64,000 nucleotides of DNA from Salinarchaeum sp. IM2453. GTDB lineage: Archaea; Halobacteriota; Halobacteria; Halobacteriales; Salinarchaeaceae. Position 1 is the stretch's first letter; the number at the start of each line of letters is the position of its first letter. Shown one piece after another: positions 1-8,738 of this stretch. Both the position numbers and the translations under genes were made by a program. Below the pieces are notes generated by a model. The model searched no databases. It saw only the letters and a list, made by a program, of their open reading frames with translations, and was not told the origin of the DNA. Location of the stretch: NCBI RefSeq assembly GCF_019693215.1, contig NZ_CP081183.1, forward strand, positions 809,226 to 873,225, written 5' to 3'.

Positions 1-3
1 CGC

Positions 4-468
4 TTGGAGTCGGTATTTGAACGACTGGCAGCAACAGATTCGCAAGTAGCACTGTTTGTTGATGGACCAAACGTTCTGCGAGAGAACTTTTCGATCGACT
101 TAGATGATGTTCGTGACGTTGCCCGCAATCGGGGGAGACTGACAGTATCGCGGCTATACTTAGATGAGCGTGCACCAGGAAAACTTGTTCAGGCAGCAGA
201 AGCACGAGGATTCGAAGTAATCGTAACAAGTGGTGACGTCGATGTTCGGATGGCCGTGGAAGCGACAGAACTGATTCTTGAGAAAGATATTGATCTGCTG
301 GTTATTGCATCTCGAGATACAGATTTCAAGCCGGTGCTTGAGTTGGCGCGTGAGCGGGGGATTGCAACGATTGCGCTTGCACCCGGAGAACATGGGCGGT
401 CAGACGCACTACGCAATGCGGCTGATGAAGCTATTAAACTTTCAGGTCAATCAGATGAGGACGAGTAG
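4..468 (+). CDS. NYN-domain protein, TIGR00288-like
   Basis: This looks like a small NYN (PIN-like) domain protein of the archaeal TIGR00288 type; NYN domains are metal-dependent RNase-like folds, but the substrate of this family is not known to me. The visible signature is VALFVDGPNVLR near residue 15, giving the first acidic metal ligand, then VDVRMAVEA and LLVIASRDTDFKPVL near residues 80-110, giving the later acidic residues. It ends in an acidic tail typical of haloarchaea. The chosen start is the TTG three bases inside the window, so the true start could lie outside it. The gene downstream is a TatD-like hydrolase on the same strand, 210 bp away across two mini-elements. Confidence 0.8.
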   Translation: MESVFERLAATDSQVALFVDGPNVLRENFSIDLDDVRDVARNRGRLTVSRLYLDERAPGKLVQAAEARGFEVIVTSGDVDVRMAVEATELILEKDIDLLVIASRDTDFKPVLELARERGIATIALAPGEHGRSDALRNAADEAIKLSGQSDEDE

Positions 469-476
469 TTTAAGTC

Positions 477-540
477 CTACAGGTTACGGCCCCATTCTTG
501 AGAGGTTGTCGAAGACAGCAAGCAGGCAGTCATAGTTGAC
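477..540 (+). repeat. Family C mini-element (degenerate, 64 bp)
   Basis: It begins CTACAGGTTACGGCCCC, a variant of the family-C left end (TACAGGCTACGTCCCC), and ends GGCAGTCATAGTTGAC, a variant of the family-C right end (GGTAGTTCAC). It is preceded by TTTAAGTC, like the other copies. It contains no gene. It abuts the family-B element that starts at 542, so two different mini-elements lie head to tail. Confidence 0.6.
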
Positions 541-541
541 A

Positions 542-590
542 CTACAGCGGTAGCGAGACGAAACCTCCAGGATTTAGCCGGGGGAGCCAA
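542..590 (+). repeat. Family B mini-element
   Basis: The left end CTACAGCGGTAGCGAG matches the copies near 22893, 25921 and 29976. The right part carries a weak hairpin around GGATTTAGCCGGGGGAG. It is gene-free and lies between the NYN gene and the TatD-like gene, directly after a family-C element. Confidence 0.6.
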
Positions 591-680
591 AGAGTATGGA
601 ATTGTTCCTATGTATACCACCACCGGACCTTTGGCAACAAGACACACCAGTTCAAGTGTTGCCAGCACGACTTAATAACT

Positions 681-1517
681 ATGAGTAAAAATACACCAAT
701 TCTCGATAATCATCTTCATTTGAACCCTGAAGAAGGAGATGGTATCGAAGCAGTTGATGCATTTGCATCGATGGGAGGGACACACATGCTAATCGTGAAT
801 CTACCTTCATGGTATTTTGATGTTCAGGCATCAAAAGGAGAGGATTTTCAGCCGGTATTTGACAAAACAGTTGAGATTGCTAAACAAGCAACAACCCGAC
901 TTCCGGGAAAGGCTTGGCCGGTCCTTGGAGTACATCCTGGGTTGATCTCAAAACTAATTGAACGTGGAGAAAGCCCTGATTCAGCCAAAGAAATTATGCA
1001 GTCGGGGATTGAAACAGCAGCAGAATATGTTGCAGAAGGCAAAGCACTGGCATTGAAATCAGGTCGTCCACATTATGACGTATCGGATGAGGTTTGGCAA
1101 GCATCTAATGACGTGATGCGACACGCATTTCAGATGGGCGCCGAGCATGACTGTGTCGTTCAACTGCACACAGAAGGTGGTAGTGATTTCAGTGAAGTGA
1201 CAACATGGGCAAAAGAGGTTGGACTCGATTCCAAACATGTTGTGAAACACTATTCACAAGGACCGATTGAGGGACCTGTTCCCAGTGTAATTAGCTCTAA
1301 AGACGCAATAGAAGAGGCTGCTGAAGGAGATGAATTATTCTTCATGGAGACAGATTTTCTTGATGATCCAGACCGTCCGGGTGCTGTTCTTGGGCCGAAG
1401 ACAGTCCCACGGCGAGTTCGATGGATGGAGGAAAACGGTTATGAGGAGGCGATTTACCGTGCACATGTAGAAGCTCCAAAGCGGGTATACGGAATTGACA
1501 CAGAGTCCACACTCTAG
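681..1517 (+). CDS. TatD-like metal-dependent hydrolase
   Basis: This is a TatD/amidohydrolase-superfamily protein, a TIM-barrel metal hydrolase; relatives are 3'-5' nucleases, but the archaeal branch is poorly characterised. The visible features are LDNHLHLNP near residue 10 (metal-binding HxH), VLGVHPG near residue 100, ALKSGRPHYDV near residue 125, VVQLHTEGG near residue 160 and HVVKHYSQGP near residue 188, a series of conserved histidines in barrel order. FFMETDFLDDP near residue 220 supplies the C-terminal acidic ligand. The length, 278 residues, is normal. Its TAG stop overlaps the stop of convergent rnhB, both being read from one CTAG. Confidence 0.8.
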   Translation: MSKNTPILDNHLHLNPEEGDGIEAVDAFASMGGTHMLIVNLPSWYFDVQASKGEDFQPVFDKTVEIAKQATTRLPGKAWPVLGVHPGLISKLIERGESPDSAKEIMQSGIETAAEYVAEGKALALKSGRPHYDVSDEVWQASNDVMRHAFQMGAEHDCVVQLHTEGGSDFSEVTTWAKEVGLDSKHVVKHYSQGPIEGPVPSVISSKDAIEEAAEGDELFFMETDFLDDPDRPGAVLGPKTVPRRVRWMEENGYEEAIYRAHVEAPKRVYGIDTESTL

Positions 1518-2182
1518 AACTCATCAAGCCCAGACTGTTCAGCGGCAGCCAGCAAATCATCACATGTTTGCCAAGATTCTCGGGCAAACGGAGGCAAAGA
1601 TCCGTAATCCTCGATGTATGAGGCGAGAAAGTCACGCGTGGTCTGGTCACTTGGATATCCACTGCCAATTTCACCATATTCACTGGCAAGGTCAGAAATA
1701 TGGGATTCTCGTCTCGTTTTGGCGACGATAGAGGCAGCTGCGACGATTGGATATTCGACGTCTGCTTTGTGGGTTGCTTCAAGCTCAAACGAGAAATTAC
1801 ACTGCTGTTGGATTCGAGATGCAAATCGTTCAGGCTTAACATCACTTGCATCAACAACAACGGCAACGTCCGACGCTGGATTACTATCAATTATATTATT
1901 TATAGCAGTAGCATGGGCTGAAACAGTCAATGTATTCATGTCTGTCTCTGGCGCGTCAATGTCAGAAGGCGAAACCTCAATCGTCGCAGTATAGATTGAA
2001 CTATGCTCCGCAATCTGGGTGGCAAGTGTTTCTCGGGAAGCATCTGACAATTGCTTAGAATCGGCAACAGAATCTGGAATATTAGACAAGTCGGGGACAG
2101 CAACCGCAGAAACAAACATTGAACCGATTACGGGACCTTTTCCTGCTTCATCAACGCCAATGTAAATTGTCGATGTAGTCAT
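1514..2182 (-). CDS. rnhB: Ribonuclease HII
   Basis: RNase HII cleaves the RNA strand of RNA-DNA hybrids and starts the removal of ribonucleotides and primers from DNA. The diagnostic N-terminal motif GVDEAGKGPVIG (residues about 8-20) carries the first Asp and the Glu of the active site. VVVDASDVKP near residue 110 gives a second catalytic Asp, and ADVEYPIVAAASIVAK near residue 140 gives a further one, as in archaeal family members. The length is 222 residues, typical for archaea. It converges on the TatD-like gene with a 4-bp overlap. Confidence 0.95.
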   Translation of the reverse strand: MTTSTIYIGVDEAGKGPVIGSMFVSAVAVPDLSNIPDSVADSKQLSDASRETLATQIAEHSSIYTATIEVSPSDIDAPETDMNTLTVSAHATAINNIIDSNPASDVAVVVDASDVKPERFASRIQQQCNFSFELEATHKADVEYPIVAAASIVAKTRRESHISDLASEYGEIGSGYPSDQTTRDFLASYIEDYGSLPPFARESWQTCDDLLAAAEQSGLDEF

Positions 2183-2230
2183 CTGTGTATCAAACGATTG
2201 CTACAAAAGCATGATGAGTGTTTACAGTAT

Positions 2231-3334
2231 TTATTGGGGCGGGGAAGCAAGACGATAGGAGCCGGCGTCGGAATCCAGCTGTCGTTGTTTGATATACTGT
2301 GCTGTTCGGCCCAAAATAACAGTATCTGTCTGTTGGAGTTCAGATACCGTTAAGGACCCCGTTACAAACATGGCAGTACGAAGTTCAGCGGTAAGATTCT
2401 CAATCTTATCAACGAGTGCATCAACACTGTCGCTTGCTGGTTTGAGCAGTGGTTTAGCTAGGCCACCAGCTTGTGCACCAAGTGCAATGGATTTTGCAAT
2501 ATCAAGGCCAGATCGAACACCACCGCTTGCAATCACACAATCGTGTTCAGATGCTGCTTCGATTGTACTGGCAGCCGTTGGGATCCCCCACTTCCGATAC
2601 AAAGTTCCAACTCGGTGTCGTTGCTTATCATCAACAGCAGCGGCACGATACGCTTCAACACCAGACCAAGTTGTTCCTCCTCGACCAGCTACATTAATTG
2701 CGTCAACGCCAGCATCCGATAATTGAGCAGCAGTCTCTGCGCTGATGCCATTTCCAGTTTCCTTGACAATTATTGGAACAGAGAGGGAATCAGCTAGTCG
2801 CTCAATAGCGGCCAAGCAGCCTCGAGCATCAACGTCACCCTCAGGCTGAACGGCTTCCTGAAGGAAATTAAGATGAACAGCCATGGCATCTGCATCGATC
2901 ATCTCCACAGCCTCTTCTACTGTTTCAGTATCATACGAGATGACCTGTGCCGCACCAAGGTTTCCAAATATAAACGCATTGGGCGCAGCATCACGGACAA
3001 CAGTATAGGACTCAAGGACATCAGGGTCATCCAGTTCCAGTGCAGCCCGCTGGCTGCCAAGCCCCATTGCAACGTTGCACTCTTCTGCAGCAGCTGCGAG
3101 TCGTCTGTTAATCTTAATTGTGTTCTCGCTCCCGCCAGTCATGCTGTCTAAAATAATCGGTGCAGAGATTTCTTTTCCGCAGAGATCAACAGACAAATCA
3201 ATTTGTTCCCTATGGACTTCAGGAAGTGCCTCGTGAACTAACTGGACATCTGCAAATCCGGTTGTTCCTTCTTCAACGTCTTCATCGCGGATGATGCGGA
3301 TATGGTCGTCCTTCCGATCCTCAGTTTCCGACAT
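2231..3334 (-). CDS. fni: Type 2 isopentenyl-diphosphate delta-isomerase
   Basis: This FMN-dependent enzyme interconverts isopentenyl and dimethylallyl diphosphate, a step feeding the archaeal ether lipids, carotenoids and quinones. Family signatures in order are ILDSMTGGS near residue 65, GLGSQRAAL near 95, FGNLGAAQ near 125, [11 protein letters not shown] near 200, [10 protein letters not shown] near 225 and [14 protein letters not shown] near 275, the FMN/NADPH-binding loops of the TIM barrel. The start chosen is the ATG of MSETEDRK, giving 367 residues; an ATG 27 bp upstream is in frame but adds a non-conserved leader. Pus10 lies upstream on the same strand, separated by a family-D repeat. 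Confidence 0.95.
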   Translation of the reverse strand: MSETEDRKDDHIRIIRDEDVEEGTTGFADVQLVHEALPEVHREQIDLSVDLCGKEISAPIILDSMTGGSENTIKINRRLAAAAEECNVAMGLGSQRAALELDDPDVLESYTVVRDAAPNAFIFGNLGAAQVISYDTETVEEAVEMIDADAMAVHLNFLQEAVQPEGDVDARGCLAAIERLADSLSVPIIVKETGNGISAETAAQLSDAGVDAINVAGRGGTTWSGVEAYRAAAVDDKQRHRVGTLYRKWGIPTAASTIEAASEHDCVIASGGVRSGLDIAKSIALGAQAGGLAKPLLKPASDSVDALVDKIENLTAELRTAMFVTGSLTVSELQQTDTVILGRTAQYIKQRQLDSDAGSYRLASPPQ

Positions 3335-3403
3335 ACGGGAATGTGCGTATGGGGAGAACAAAGTAATGTCGATTTTTAGCTTCTTCTAAGTTAGCCCTTA
3401 TCA

Positions 3404-3510
3404 GTAGTTGAAAACACAGTTTTATTATTCAACACGAGTCATGTGATAATGGTGTATCACGGGTTGTTACCGGATCACCACTGAATAAAGAAATCGTATT
3501 ATCAACAACT
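3404..3510. repeat. Family D element, 107 bp with 30-bp inverted ends
   Basis: The right arm (3481-3510, starting CTGAATAAAGAAATCG) and left arm (3404-3433, ending TTTTATTATTCAA) are inverted copies matching at about 23 of 30 positions. The same arm bounds the 515-bp element at 40111-40625 and occurs singly at 49895-49924. The internal 47 bp contain no gene. It is a MITE-like structure between fni and pus10; no target duplication was found by eye. Confidence 0.6.
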
Positions 3511-3554
3511 GTTATCGTTAAGATGCTATACACGGGGCCGATTGATGGAGTAGT

Positions 3555-4847
3555 TTACGCAATGAGATGGTCTTCTTGTTCAAATTCCTCATCTTCCCCT
3601 TCAACGGCGATTACATCAAGTTCTGTAACGGTCGCACCAGTATTAACTAATCCAGCTAAGCTTGGCGTTGTTCGACCATCATCACCGCTGACAAGTTCTT
3701 TAATATAGAGACCGCCTTCGCCGTCAATTGTGATTGTCGCCGTTGTCTCATCGACAAGTTCGCCACCAGCGGCGTAGACATCACGAGTTCTGGTCTGACT
3801 TGCACGGCGATGGTCGACCCGTTGCGGAGTAAATTGCTCGATGGTAGTTCCTTCAAGCTCATCAAGTGCAGCACTTAGTGTTGAGGAATCAATTGGATCA
3901 TCGAACTGAACAGTTGCTCGGTACACTTTGCTAGCATCAAGTTCTTTGACACGCTCAACCATTGTGTGGGTTGCCAGCTGAAGTCCATCTACTTCAACAC
4001 CGTCAGCGTGGTCGTTAATAGTCTTCTGTAACGCCTCAATGTCGGGCGTTCGAATAGCTGGGTTTTTGACTTCAACAACAAAAGGGCGACCAGTTCCAAG
4101 CATTAGTGCGTCAACATCTTCACGACCTGCACCGTGAAAAAGCGCTTCTTCACCATTCATGGCCTCTTTAACATGAGGAGAAACCTCCTCCTCTACACTT
4201 GTCGGATAAAGATATCCTTCGCCGTCACAGTGTTCACATGGGACTTCACCTTCATCACCAAATTGTTTCCCGGATCCACCACATTCACGACATGGCCATT
4301 CTGTTTGTGGAATGTCTCGTTCGATTTTGCGATATCGACCGTATACAAAGGCTGGGTTAACCTGTAGGTCCACATCGCCCCGCTCAAGATTCAAAACAGC
4401 AAGAATATCCGGACGCTCAAAGTCGACTTGCGAGTCCGTAAGTGCACCAACGCGTTTGCCGACCTCGCGGTTAAATGCAGATTTAAATGATTCACCAGCA
4501 TCAGAAGGGAGATCAGCATCCTCGCGAAGAAGACGATCATTTTCTTCGATGAGTGGTGGGACTCGGGTACCCACTTGGTATGTATTAAATTCATAATCAC
4601 GAGCTTCCTCTGCTACGCGTTCGGCCCACGTTTCATATTCATTACAGTGTCCTTCACAAACCCAGCATGCATCAGGGTCAGGACGTTTGTACTCAATGTC
4701 CTCATCTATTGCAGCAGTTACACGGAGGGCTTTACCTCGCTCAATATTAGTGAGTCCAAAGCTACGATCAGCGACAACACGGCCGAGACACGCATTGCAG
4801 AGTGGCCCAGTGTCAAGAAGTTCGCGGGTTATTCGGAGAAGATCCAT
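3555..4847 (-). CDS. pus10: tRNA pseudouridine(54/55) synthase Pus10
   Basis: Archaeal Pus10 makes pseudouridine 55, and often 54, in the tRNA T-loop. The N-terminal third has the THUMP/zinc region with CNACLGR near residue 18 and CWVCEGHC near residue 61, then a second pair of Cys knuckles, CRECGGSG and CEHCDGEG, near residues 185-210. The catalytic block GREDVDALMLGTGRPF near residue 242 carries the active-site Asp, followed by VEVKNP. Length 430 is normal for haloarchaea. It starts with ATG at MDLLRITREL. It probably forms a same-strand group with fni, although a family-D repeat lies between them. Confidence 0.95.
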   Translation of the reverse strand: MDLLRITRELLDTGPLCNACLGRVVADRSFGLTNIERGKALRVTAAIDEDIEYKRPDPDACWVCEGHCNEYETWAERVAEEARDYEFNTYQVGTRVPPLIEENDRLLREDADLPSDAGESFKSAFNREVGKRVGALTDSQVDFERPDILAVLNLERGDVDLQVNPAFVYGRYRKIERDIPQTEWPCRECGGSGKQFGDEGEVPCEHCDGEGYLYPTSVEEEVSPHVKEAMNGEEALFHGAGREDVDALMLGTGRPFVVEVKNPAIRTPDIEALQKTINDHADGVEVDGLQLATHTMVERVKELDASKVYRATVQFDDPIDSSTLSAALDELEGTTIEQFTPQRVDHRRASQTRTRDVYAAGGELVDETTATITIDGEGGLYIKELVSGDDGRTTPSLAGLVNTGATVTELDVIAVEGEDEEFEQEDHLIA

Positions 4848-4953
4848 ACATAAACGGAGTTCGGGCGCGTGTTAGAACGTTTCGGAGCACATATACTCAG
4901 CGAAATATCTGCCCTATTCGAGCTTTTGGCACAGGAGGCATAACCAGCAAGAA

Positions 4954-5024
4954 GTGAACTACCTCTGCCTACTCACTCACCGCTGACGCGGTTCGCTCCT
5001 TGAGGATGGGGACGTAGCCTGTAA
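4954..5024 (-). repeat. Family C mini-element (71 bp)
   Basis: Read on the minus strand it starts TACAGGCTACGTCCCC, continues with ATCCTCAAGGAG and ends GGTAGTTCAC. The base run before it, TTAACTCT, is also found before the family-B copy at 25921. It is a deletion form of the 360-bp elements at 15682 and 50002, with no coding content. Confidence 0.75.
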
Positions 5025-5124
5025 GAGTTAAACCAAAAACAGTTGATATATTGATCTGGTATAGGCTCTTGCCTAACTGAGCGAAACAATGATCAGATAA
5101 GCGATATCGTTACTGATTGGCGTT

Positions 5125-5154
5125 TGACCTCCTCCACACGGCTGAAGTCGTGGG
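5125..5154 (-). repeat. Right-end hairpin of IS605/IS1341-type element (family B type)
   Basis: On the minus strand this reads CCCACGACTTCAGCCGTG followed by TGGAGGAGGTCA. It is the terminal hairpin expected downstream of a TnpB gene, and here it follows the TnpB fragment at 5185. The same hairpin recurs without any TnpB at 8706, 25873, 29921 and elsewhere, which identifies those orphan copies as ends derived from this element class. Confidence 0.7.
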
Positions 5155-5184
5155 ATTCCTCCGTGGGTAATCCAACCAGATCGA

Positions 5185-5514
5185 TTACCCCGGCTGTGAA
5201 CGTGCGGGTTTGCTGACGCTGGGTTGGTCGAATGAACGCGACTGTTCCTCAACATCGGCGGGTCTCCAGTCGTGTTCGTTCCACTGCCAGTACGCCCCCT
5301 CGTGGGGTGCGTCCCTGTCGCGTTCAGCAGACAGGGCAGCGGGCCGGGCCATCGGCCCCACTTCTTGCTGCAAGATGTTCCACGCTCCTGCCACGTCACT
5401 GTGAGCGTTTAGCTCGCAGTCTTGACACCGGAACGAATCGCCTCTCCGAGTGACATCACTACTTCCACACTCGGGACACTCGCTACTTGCACACCTCGAT
5501 CTGTCAACGACGGG
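5185..5514 (-). pseudogene. TnpB (IS1341/IS605 OrfB) C-terminal fragment
   Basis: About 110 codons of a TnpB-type RNA-guided nuclease remain. The zinc ribbon is intact (CPECGSSD, then FRCQDCELN), followed by AHSDVAGAWNIL, which holds the last RuvC-like catalytic Asp, and a tail (YWQWNEHDW) like that of haloarchaeal IS1341-type transposases. The first about 300 residues are missing, and no start codon or other RuvC motifs lie upstream, where an in-frame TGA occurs. The base composition is visibly more GC-rich than the flanks. The right-end hairpin follows at 5125-5154. The whole interval 4848-5661 between pus10 and tbp holds only this remnant, a family-C mini-element and AT-rich DNA. Confidence 0.8.
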
Positions 5515-5627
5515 GGGGATATCTGTGTATCACTGAATTAGGCAAAAGCGCTGGTATATTATCCATCTGAATACCACAACCATAGGAAAAAAGAGATAGG
5601 AGCAAAATGCCGTACAGGTCACCAACC

Positions 5628-5636
5628 TTTATAAAG
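5628..5636 (+). promoter_or_regulatory. Probable TATA box of tbp
   Basis: TTTATAAAG is centred about 30 bp before the tbp ATG at 5662. That is the spacing expected for an archaeal promoter driving a leaderless or nearly leaderless transcript, and no Shine-Dalgarno sequence precedes the ATG. Confidence 0.5.
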
Positions 5637-5661
5637 CTTAAATACGACTTTTAAATGTAGT

Positions 5662-6222
5662 ATGACCAATCCAAAAGAGACTATTAATATCGAAAATGTA
5701 GTTGCTTCGACGGGAATCGGCCAAGAGCTGGATCTCCAGAGTGTTGCAATGGACCTTGAGGGAGCTGACTATGATCCAGAACAGTTCCCAGGACTTGTTT
5801 ATCGTACTGAAGATCCGAAATCTGCTGCTCTCATTTTCCGTTCAGGAAAAATCGTCTGTACTGGAGCTAAGAGCACCGATGATGTGCACGAGAGTTTACA
5901 GATTGTCTTTGACAAACTTCGAGAGCTTAAAATTAACGTCAATGACGATCCGGAGATTGTCGTTCAGAACATTGTTACCTCGGCTGACCTTGGACGTAAC
6001 CTAAATCTCAATGCGATTGCAATTGGATTAGGACTCGAGAATATTGAGTACGAGCCAGAGCAATTCCCCGGGCTGGTATATCGACTCGACGATCCAGAAG
6101 TTGTAGCTCTGCTTTTCGGATCTGGTAAACTCGTCATTACTGGCGGAAAAGAACCAGAAGATGCAGAACACGCGGTTGACGAAATTGTTGATCGTCTGGA
6201 AGATCTCGGATTACTCAACTAA
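5662..6222 (+). CDS. tbp: TATA-box-binding protein
   Basis: TBP recognises the archaeal TATA box and, with TFB, recruits RNA polymerase. The 186-residue protein shows the two imperfect direct repeats of the TBP saddle: NVVASTGIGQELDL to about residue 92, and NIVTSADLGRNLNL to the end. Each contains the hallmark EQFPGLVYR followed by a SGK(I/L)V.TG strand. An acidic C-terminal tail is absent apart from LEDLGLLN. The length is normal for haloarchaea. It is transcribed convergently to hisG, with 12 bp between the stops. Haloarchaea often have several TBP genes; whether this is the main one cannot be judged here. Confidence 0.97.
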   Translation: MTNPKETINIENVVASTGIGQELDLQSVAMDLEGADYDPEQFPGLVYRTEDPKSAALIFRSGKIVCTGAKSTDDVHESLQIVFDKLRELKINVNDDPEIVVQNIVTSADLGRNLNLNAIAIGLGLENIEYEPEQFPGLVYRLDDPEVVALLFGSGKLVITGGKEPEDAEHAVDEIVDRLEDLGLLN

Positions 6223-6234
6223 TCGTTGAGGAAC

Positions 6235-7089
6235 TTATTCAACGAGTCGTTCAATTTCTGTAACAAGGATATCGCTGGCACCAACTTCTTTTACTTCCGT
6301 TATTGTCTCGAAAACATCACGCTCATCAACTACAGCATGAACAGCCACCTTGCCATTTTGTCCATCGGCGATATCCATTACGGTCGGGCCACCCATGCCA
6401 GGAATGACTGATTTGACAGTTTCAAGTTGGTCAGTTGGTACATTCATCATAAGATATCTTTTTCCTTCAGCATCAAGAACAGATTGTAGTGCTGTAGTAA
6501 CTTGTTGCACCTTTGTGTCAGTGGCGACATCATCACGAGCAAACAGGCGAACAGAGCTGTTGAGCACTTCATCGATGATTGCAAGTCGGTTTACCTGTAA
6601 CGTGGTTCCCGTTGAAGTAATATCTACAATTGCATCGGCCATTCCAGCGTGTGGGGTTAGTTCAGTAGCGCCGGTGACTTCGGTAATGTCCGCATTGATA
6701 CCTTCTTGCTCAAGATACGATCGGGTGATCGTTGGGAATTCTGTAGCAATTGTTCCGCCTTCAAGATCAGTTGGGGATTGGATCTCACCTTCTTCTGGCG
6801 CAGCAAGTACAAGTCTGCACTGTCCAAATTCAAGATCAAGTAGTTCGGTCAGAGTATCAGCATTAGCTTCCTTGACTTGATCATAACCGGTAATACCCAT
6901 ATCCGCTGCTCCATCACGCACATACTCAGGGATATCAGCGGCACGTGCAAATAGAATCGTGACATCTGGATCAACTGTATCAGCGTAGAGTTTTCGGTCA
7001 GCACTGTTAACGACAGGAAGGCCTGCCCGCTCCAGTAGATCCATGGTTGGATCATGAAGCCGCCCTTTGTTCGGCACAGCAATGCGCAT
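6235..7089 (-). CDS. hisG: ATP phosphoribosyltransferase (long form)
   Basis: HisG condenses ATP with PRPP in the first, feedback-controlled step of histidine synthesis. It starts [15 protein letters not shown], the standard N-terminus. [11 protein letters not shown] near residue 66 and [15 protein letters not shown] near residue 155 form the substrate- and PRPP-binding loops. Residues about 205-284 (from YLMMNVPTD to VTEIERLV) are the ACT-like regulatory domain, so this is the long, histidine-inhibited form that works without HisZ. hisB and hisA are 43 kb away, so the pathway is scattered. Confidence 0.96.
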   Translation of the reverse strand: MRIAVPNKGRLHDPTMDLLERAGLPVVNSADRKLYADTVDPDVTILFARAADIPEYVRDGAADMGITGYDQVKEANADTLTELLDLEFGQCRLVLAAPEEGEIQSPTDLEGGTIATEFPTITRSYLEQEGINADITEVTGATELTPHAGMADAIVDITSTGTTLQVNRLAIIDEVLNSSVRLFARDDVATDTKVQQVTTALQSVLDAEGKRYLMMNVPTDQLETVKSVIPGMGGPTVMDIADGQNGKVAVHAVVDERDVFETITEVKEVGASDILVTEIERLVE

Positions 7090-7290
7090 GTGTCGACTTT
7101 GCGGCCGAGAATGAATTGTTTTTCCATCTTCGATTGCTAAGATTACACAGAAATTACTCTGAGACTGTTGTTCAAAGCCAAAAAACAGAGAGATTGAGAG
7201 GATTATATGCTTTCTTAGCTACGTACAGTATAAACAAGGCAAACATAAAAGACCAGACACAAACAAAGACTAAAGACGAAGGTTAGAACC

Positions 7291-8583
7291 TTGCAAATCA
7301 AAAAGAGCCTTCAAGACCGGCGGGTGGCAGCTGGTTTCTGGTTACAAGAGTCGTCACACCTCATTCGAATTTCAGTGCTTGTACTTGTGCCGTTAATTGT
7401 CGGCATTGTTACGTGGCTCTCAAACGTCTCAAACGCGATTTCGTTTCTGTTATTCCCGCCAATTGCTGCTGGCACCTATACGCTATTTGCTGCACCGGAC
7501 CGGTCGTCTCCTCGACGATTTGTGATGGGGATTACAGCAGGGGGAGTGTGCGGATGGATTTCATTAGAAGCAATCTTATTTTTTGATGTAGCTGTTGTGG
7601 AAGCGCCAATTCCTCCTGAAGGAGCGGCACTAAGCGTCTTACTTGCCGGAATTGTTACATGGATTATCAAAGTAGAGGAACCATCTGCGTATTCAACAGC
7701 ACTACTCGTCCTTGTCACGGGAGTTGATGAAATCACCTACGTGTTTGGGATAGCAACGTCTAGCTTGCTTGTTGCTATTGTATTCATCCTCTGGAGAGAT
7801 CAAGTATATCAGAAGCGGGCAGAGTTTCTATATCGAAAAAAAGGTCAGTCAGAGCACGTGCTTGTTCCAATGTGGGAAAATGAAAGTAGTACGTTGGCCC
7901 ACATAGGTGGAAAGGTCGCTGCCGAGAGTCCATCCAGCCGGGTCATTTTACTAGGGAGAGAAAGTGAGACACAATCCAAGTCAGAAACCGTTGCTGAGGT
8001 TGAAGAACAAGCCGAAGAGATTGAGTCTAAATACAATGTTGTTGCAGATGTAATTATAATCCCGCAAGGGAGCGATACAAAGCAGTTGCTCTCTGTAGCA
8101 GCAGACACAAACTGCACTTCGATTGTTACAAGCTATAATCCGGACAATGTCAAACCATTGGAAAAGCTATTTAAATCAAATATCGAGATTATCGGAGTCG
8201 AAACAACGCCAGAGAAGACTGAATGGCAAAGTGCTATGGTCGGCGTAATGGCAGCCGACGTAGCAAATCAGCGCTTGGCAGAAATTGGATCCCGAATAGC
8301 ATCCGAGACGAGCCTTTGTTACTGCGTTCCTGAAGATAAAACGCAGCGAGAAGGAAGACAGATGGTCACCGCACTGGCTGAGTCCGTAGATAGGAGAGTA
8401 AATACAGTTGTCACAGGAGATTCACCACAAGTATACTTCAATAAAGCAGCCAGTGAAAAGGATTTGCTAATTATCGGAGCAAGTACAGATCGAGGGACAA
8501 TATCACGCACATTAGTTCCTCCAACGTACTTTGGATTGGATGTTGACTGTGATATTGCAGTCGTTCATCAGCCTGGAAATTAG
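7291..8583 (+). CDS. HPP-family membrane protein with UspA-like cytoplasmic region
   Basis: The N-terminal about 185 residues form an HPP-type integral membrane domain with about five hydrophobic segments (for example ISVLVLVPLIVGIVTWL and ALSVLLAGIVTWII). The remainder is soluble and resembles two universal-stress-protein folds in tandem: one from HVLVPMWENES to about residue 300, the second ending LLIIGASTDRGTISRTLV. Fusions of this kind are common in haloarchaea and are presumed to be small-ligand sensors or transporters; the function is unknown. The start is TTG at 7291 (MQIKKSLQD), because no ATG precedes the first membrane segment. It is divergent from hisG. Confidence 0.8.
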   Translation: MQIKKSLQDRRVAAGFWLQESSHLIRISVLVLVPLIVGIVTWLSNVSNAISFLLFPPIAAGTYTLFAAPDRSSPRRFVMGITAGGVCGWISLEAILFFDVAVVEAPIPPEGAALSVLLAGIVTWIIKVEEPSAYSTALLVLVTGVDEITYVFGIATSSLLVAIVFILWRDQVYQKRAEFLYRKKGQSEHVLVPMWENESSTLAHIGGKVAAESPSSRVILLGRESETQSKSETVAEVEEQAEEIESKYNVVADVIIIPQGSDTKQLLSVAADTNCTSIVTSYNPDNVKPLEKLFKSNIEIIGVETTPEKTEWQSAMVGVMAADVANQRLAEIGSRIASETSLCYCVPEDKTQREGRQMVTALAESVDRRVNTVVTGDSPQVYFNKAASEKDLLIIGASTDRGTISRTLVPPTYFGLDVDCDIAVVHQPGN

Positions 8584-8705
8584 TTGACCTTCTCTTAGGC
8601 TAAAACTGAGGGATTACATCGATACTCTGTGAGGCTACGTGCTTAATAAGCACTCAATTTGTTTGATGAGAAATGTATAACAAACTACAGAGGAAACAGG
8701 AGAGA

Positions 8706-8738
8706 GCCCACGATTTCAGTCGTGGAAGGGGGAGGTCA
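8706..8738 (+). repeat. Family B right-end hairpin overlapping alaS stop
   Basis: GCCCACGATTTCAGTCGTGG is a near-perfect hairpin, followed by AAGGGGGAGGTCA, the usual family-B right end. The final TCA is the complement of the alaS TGA stop codon, so the element supplies the end of alaS. The left end is degenerate or lost. Confidence 0.7.
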
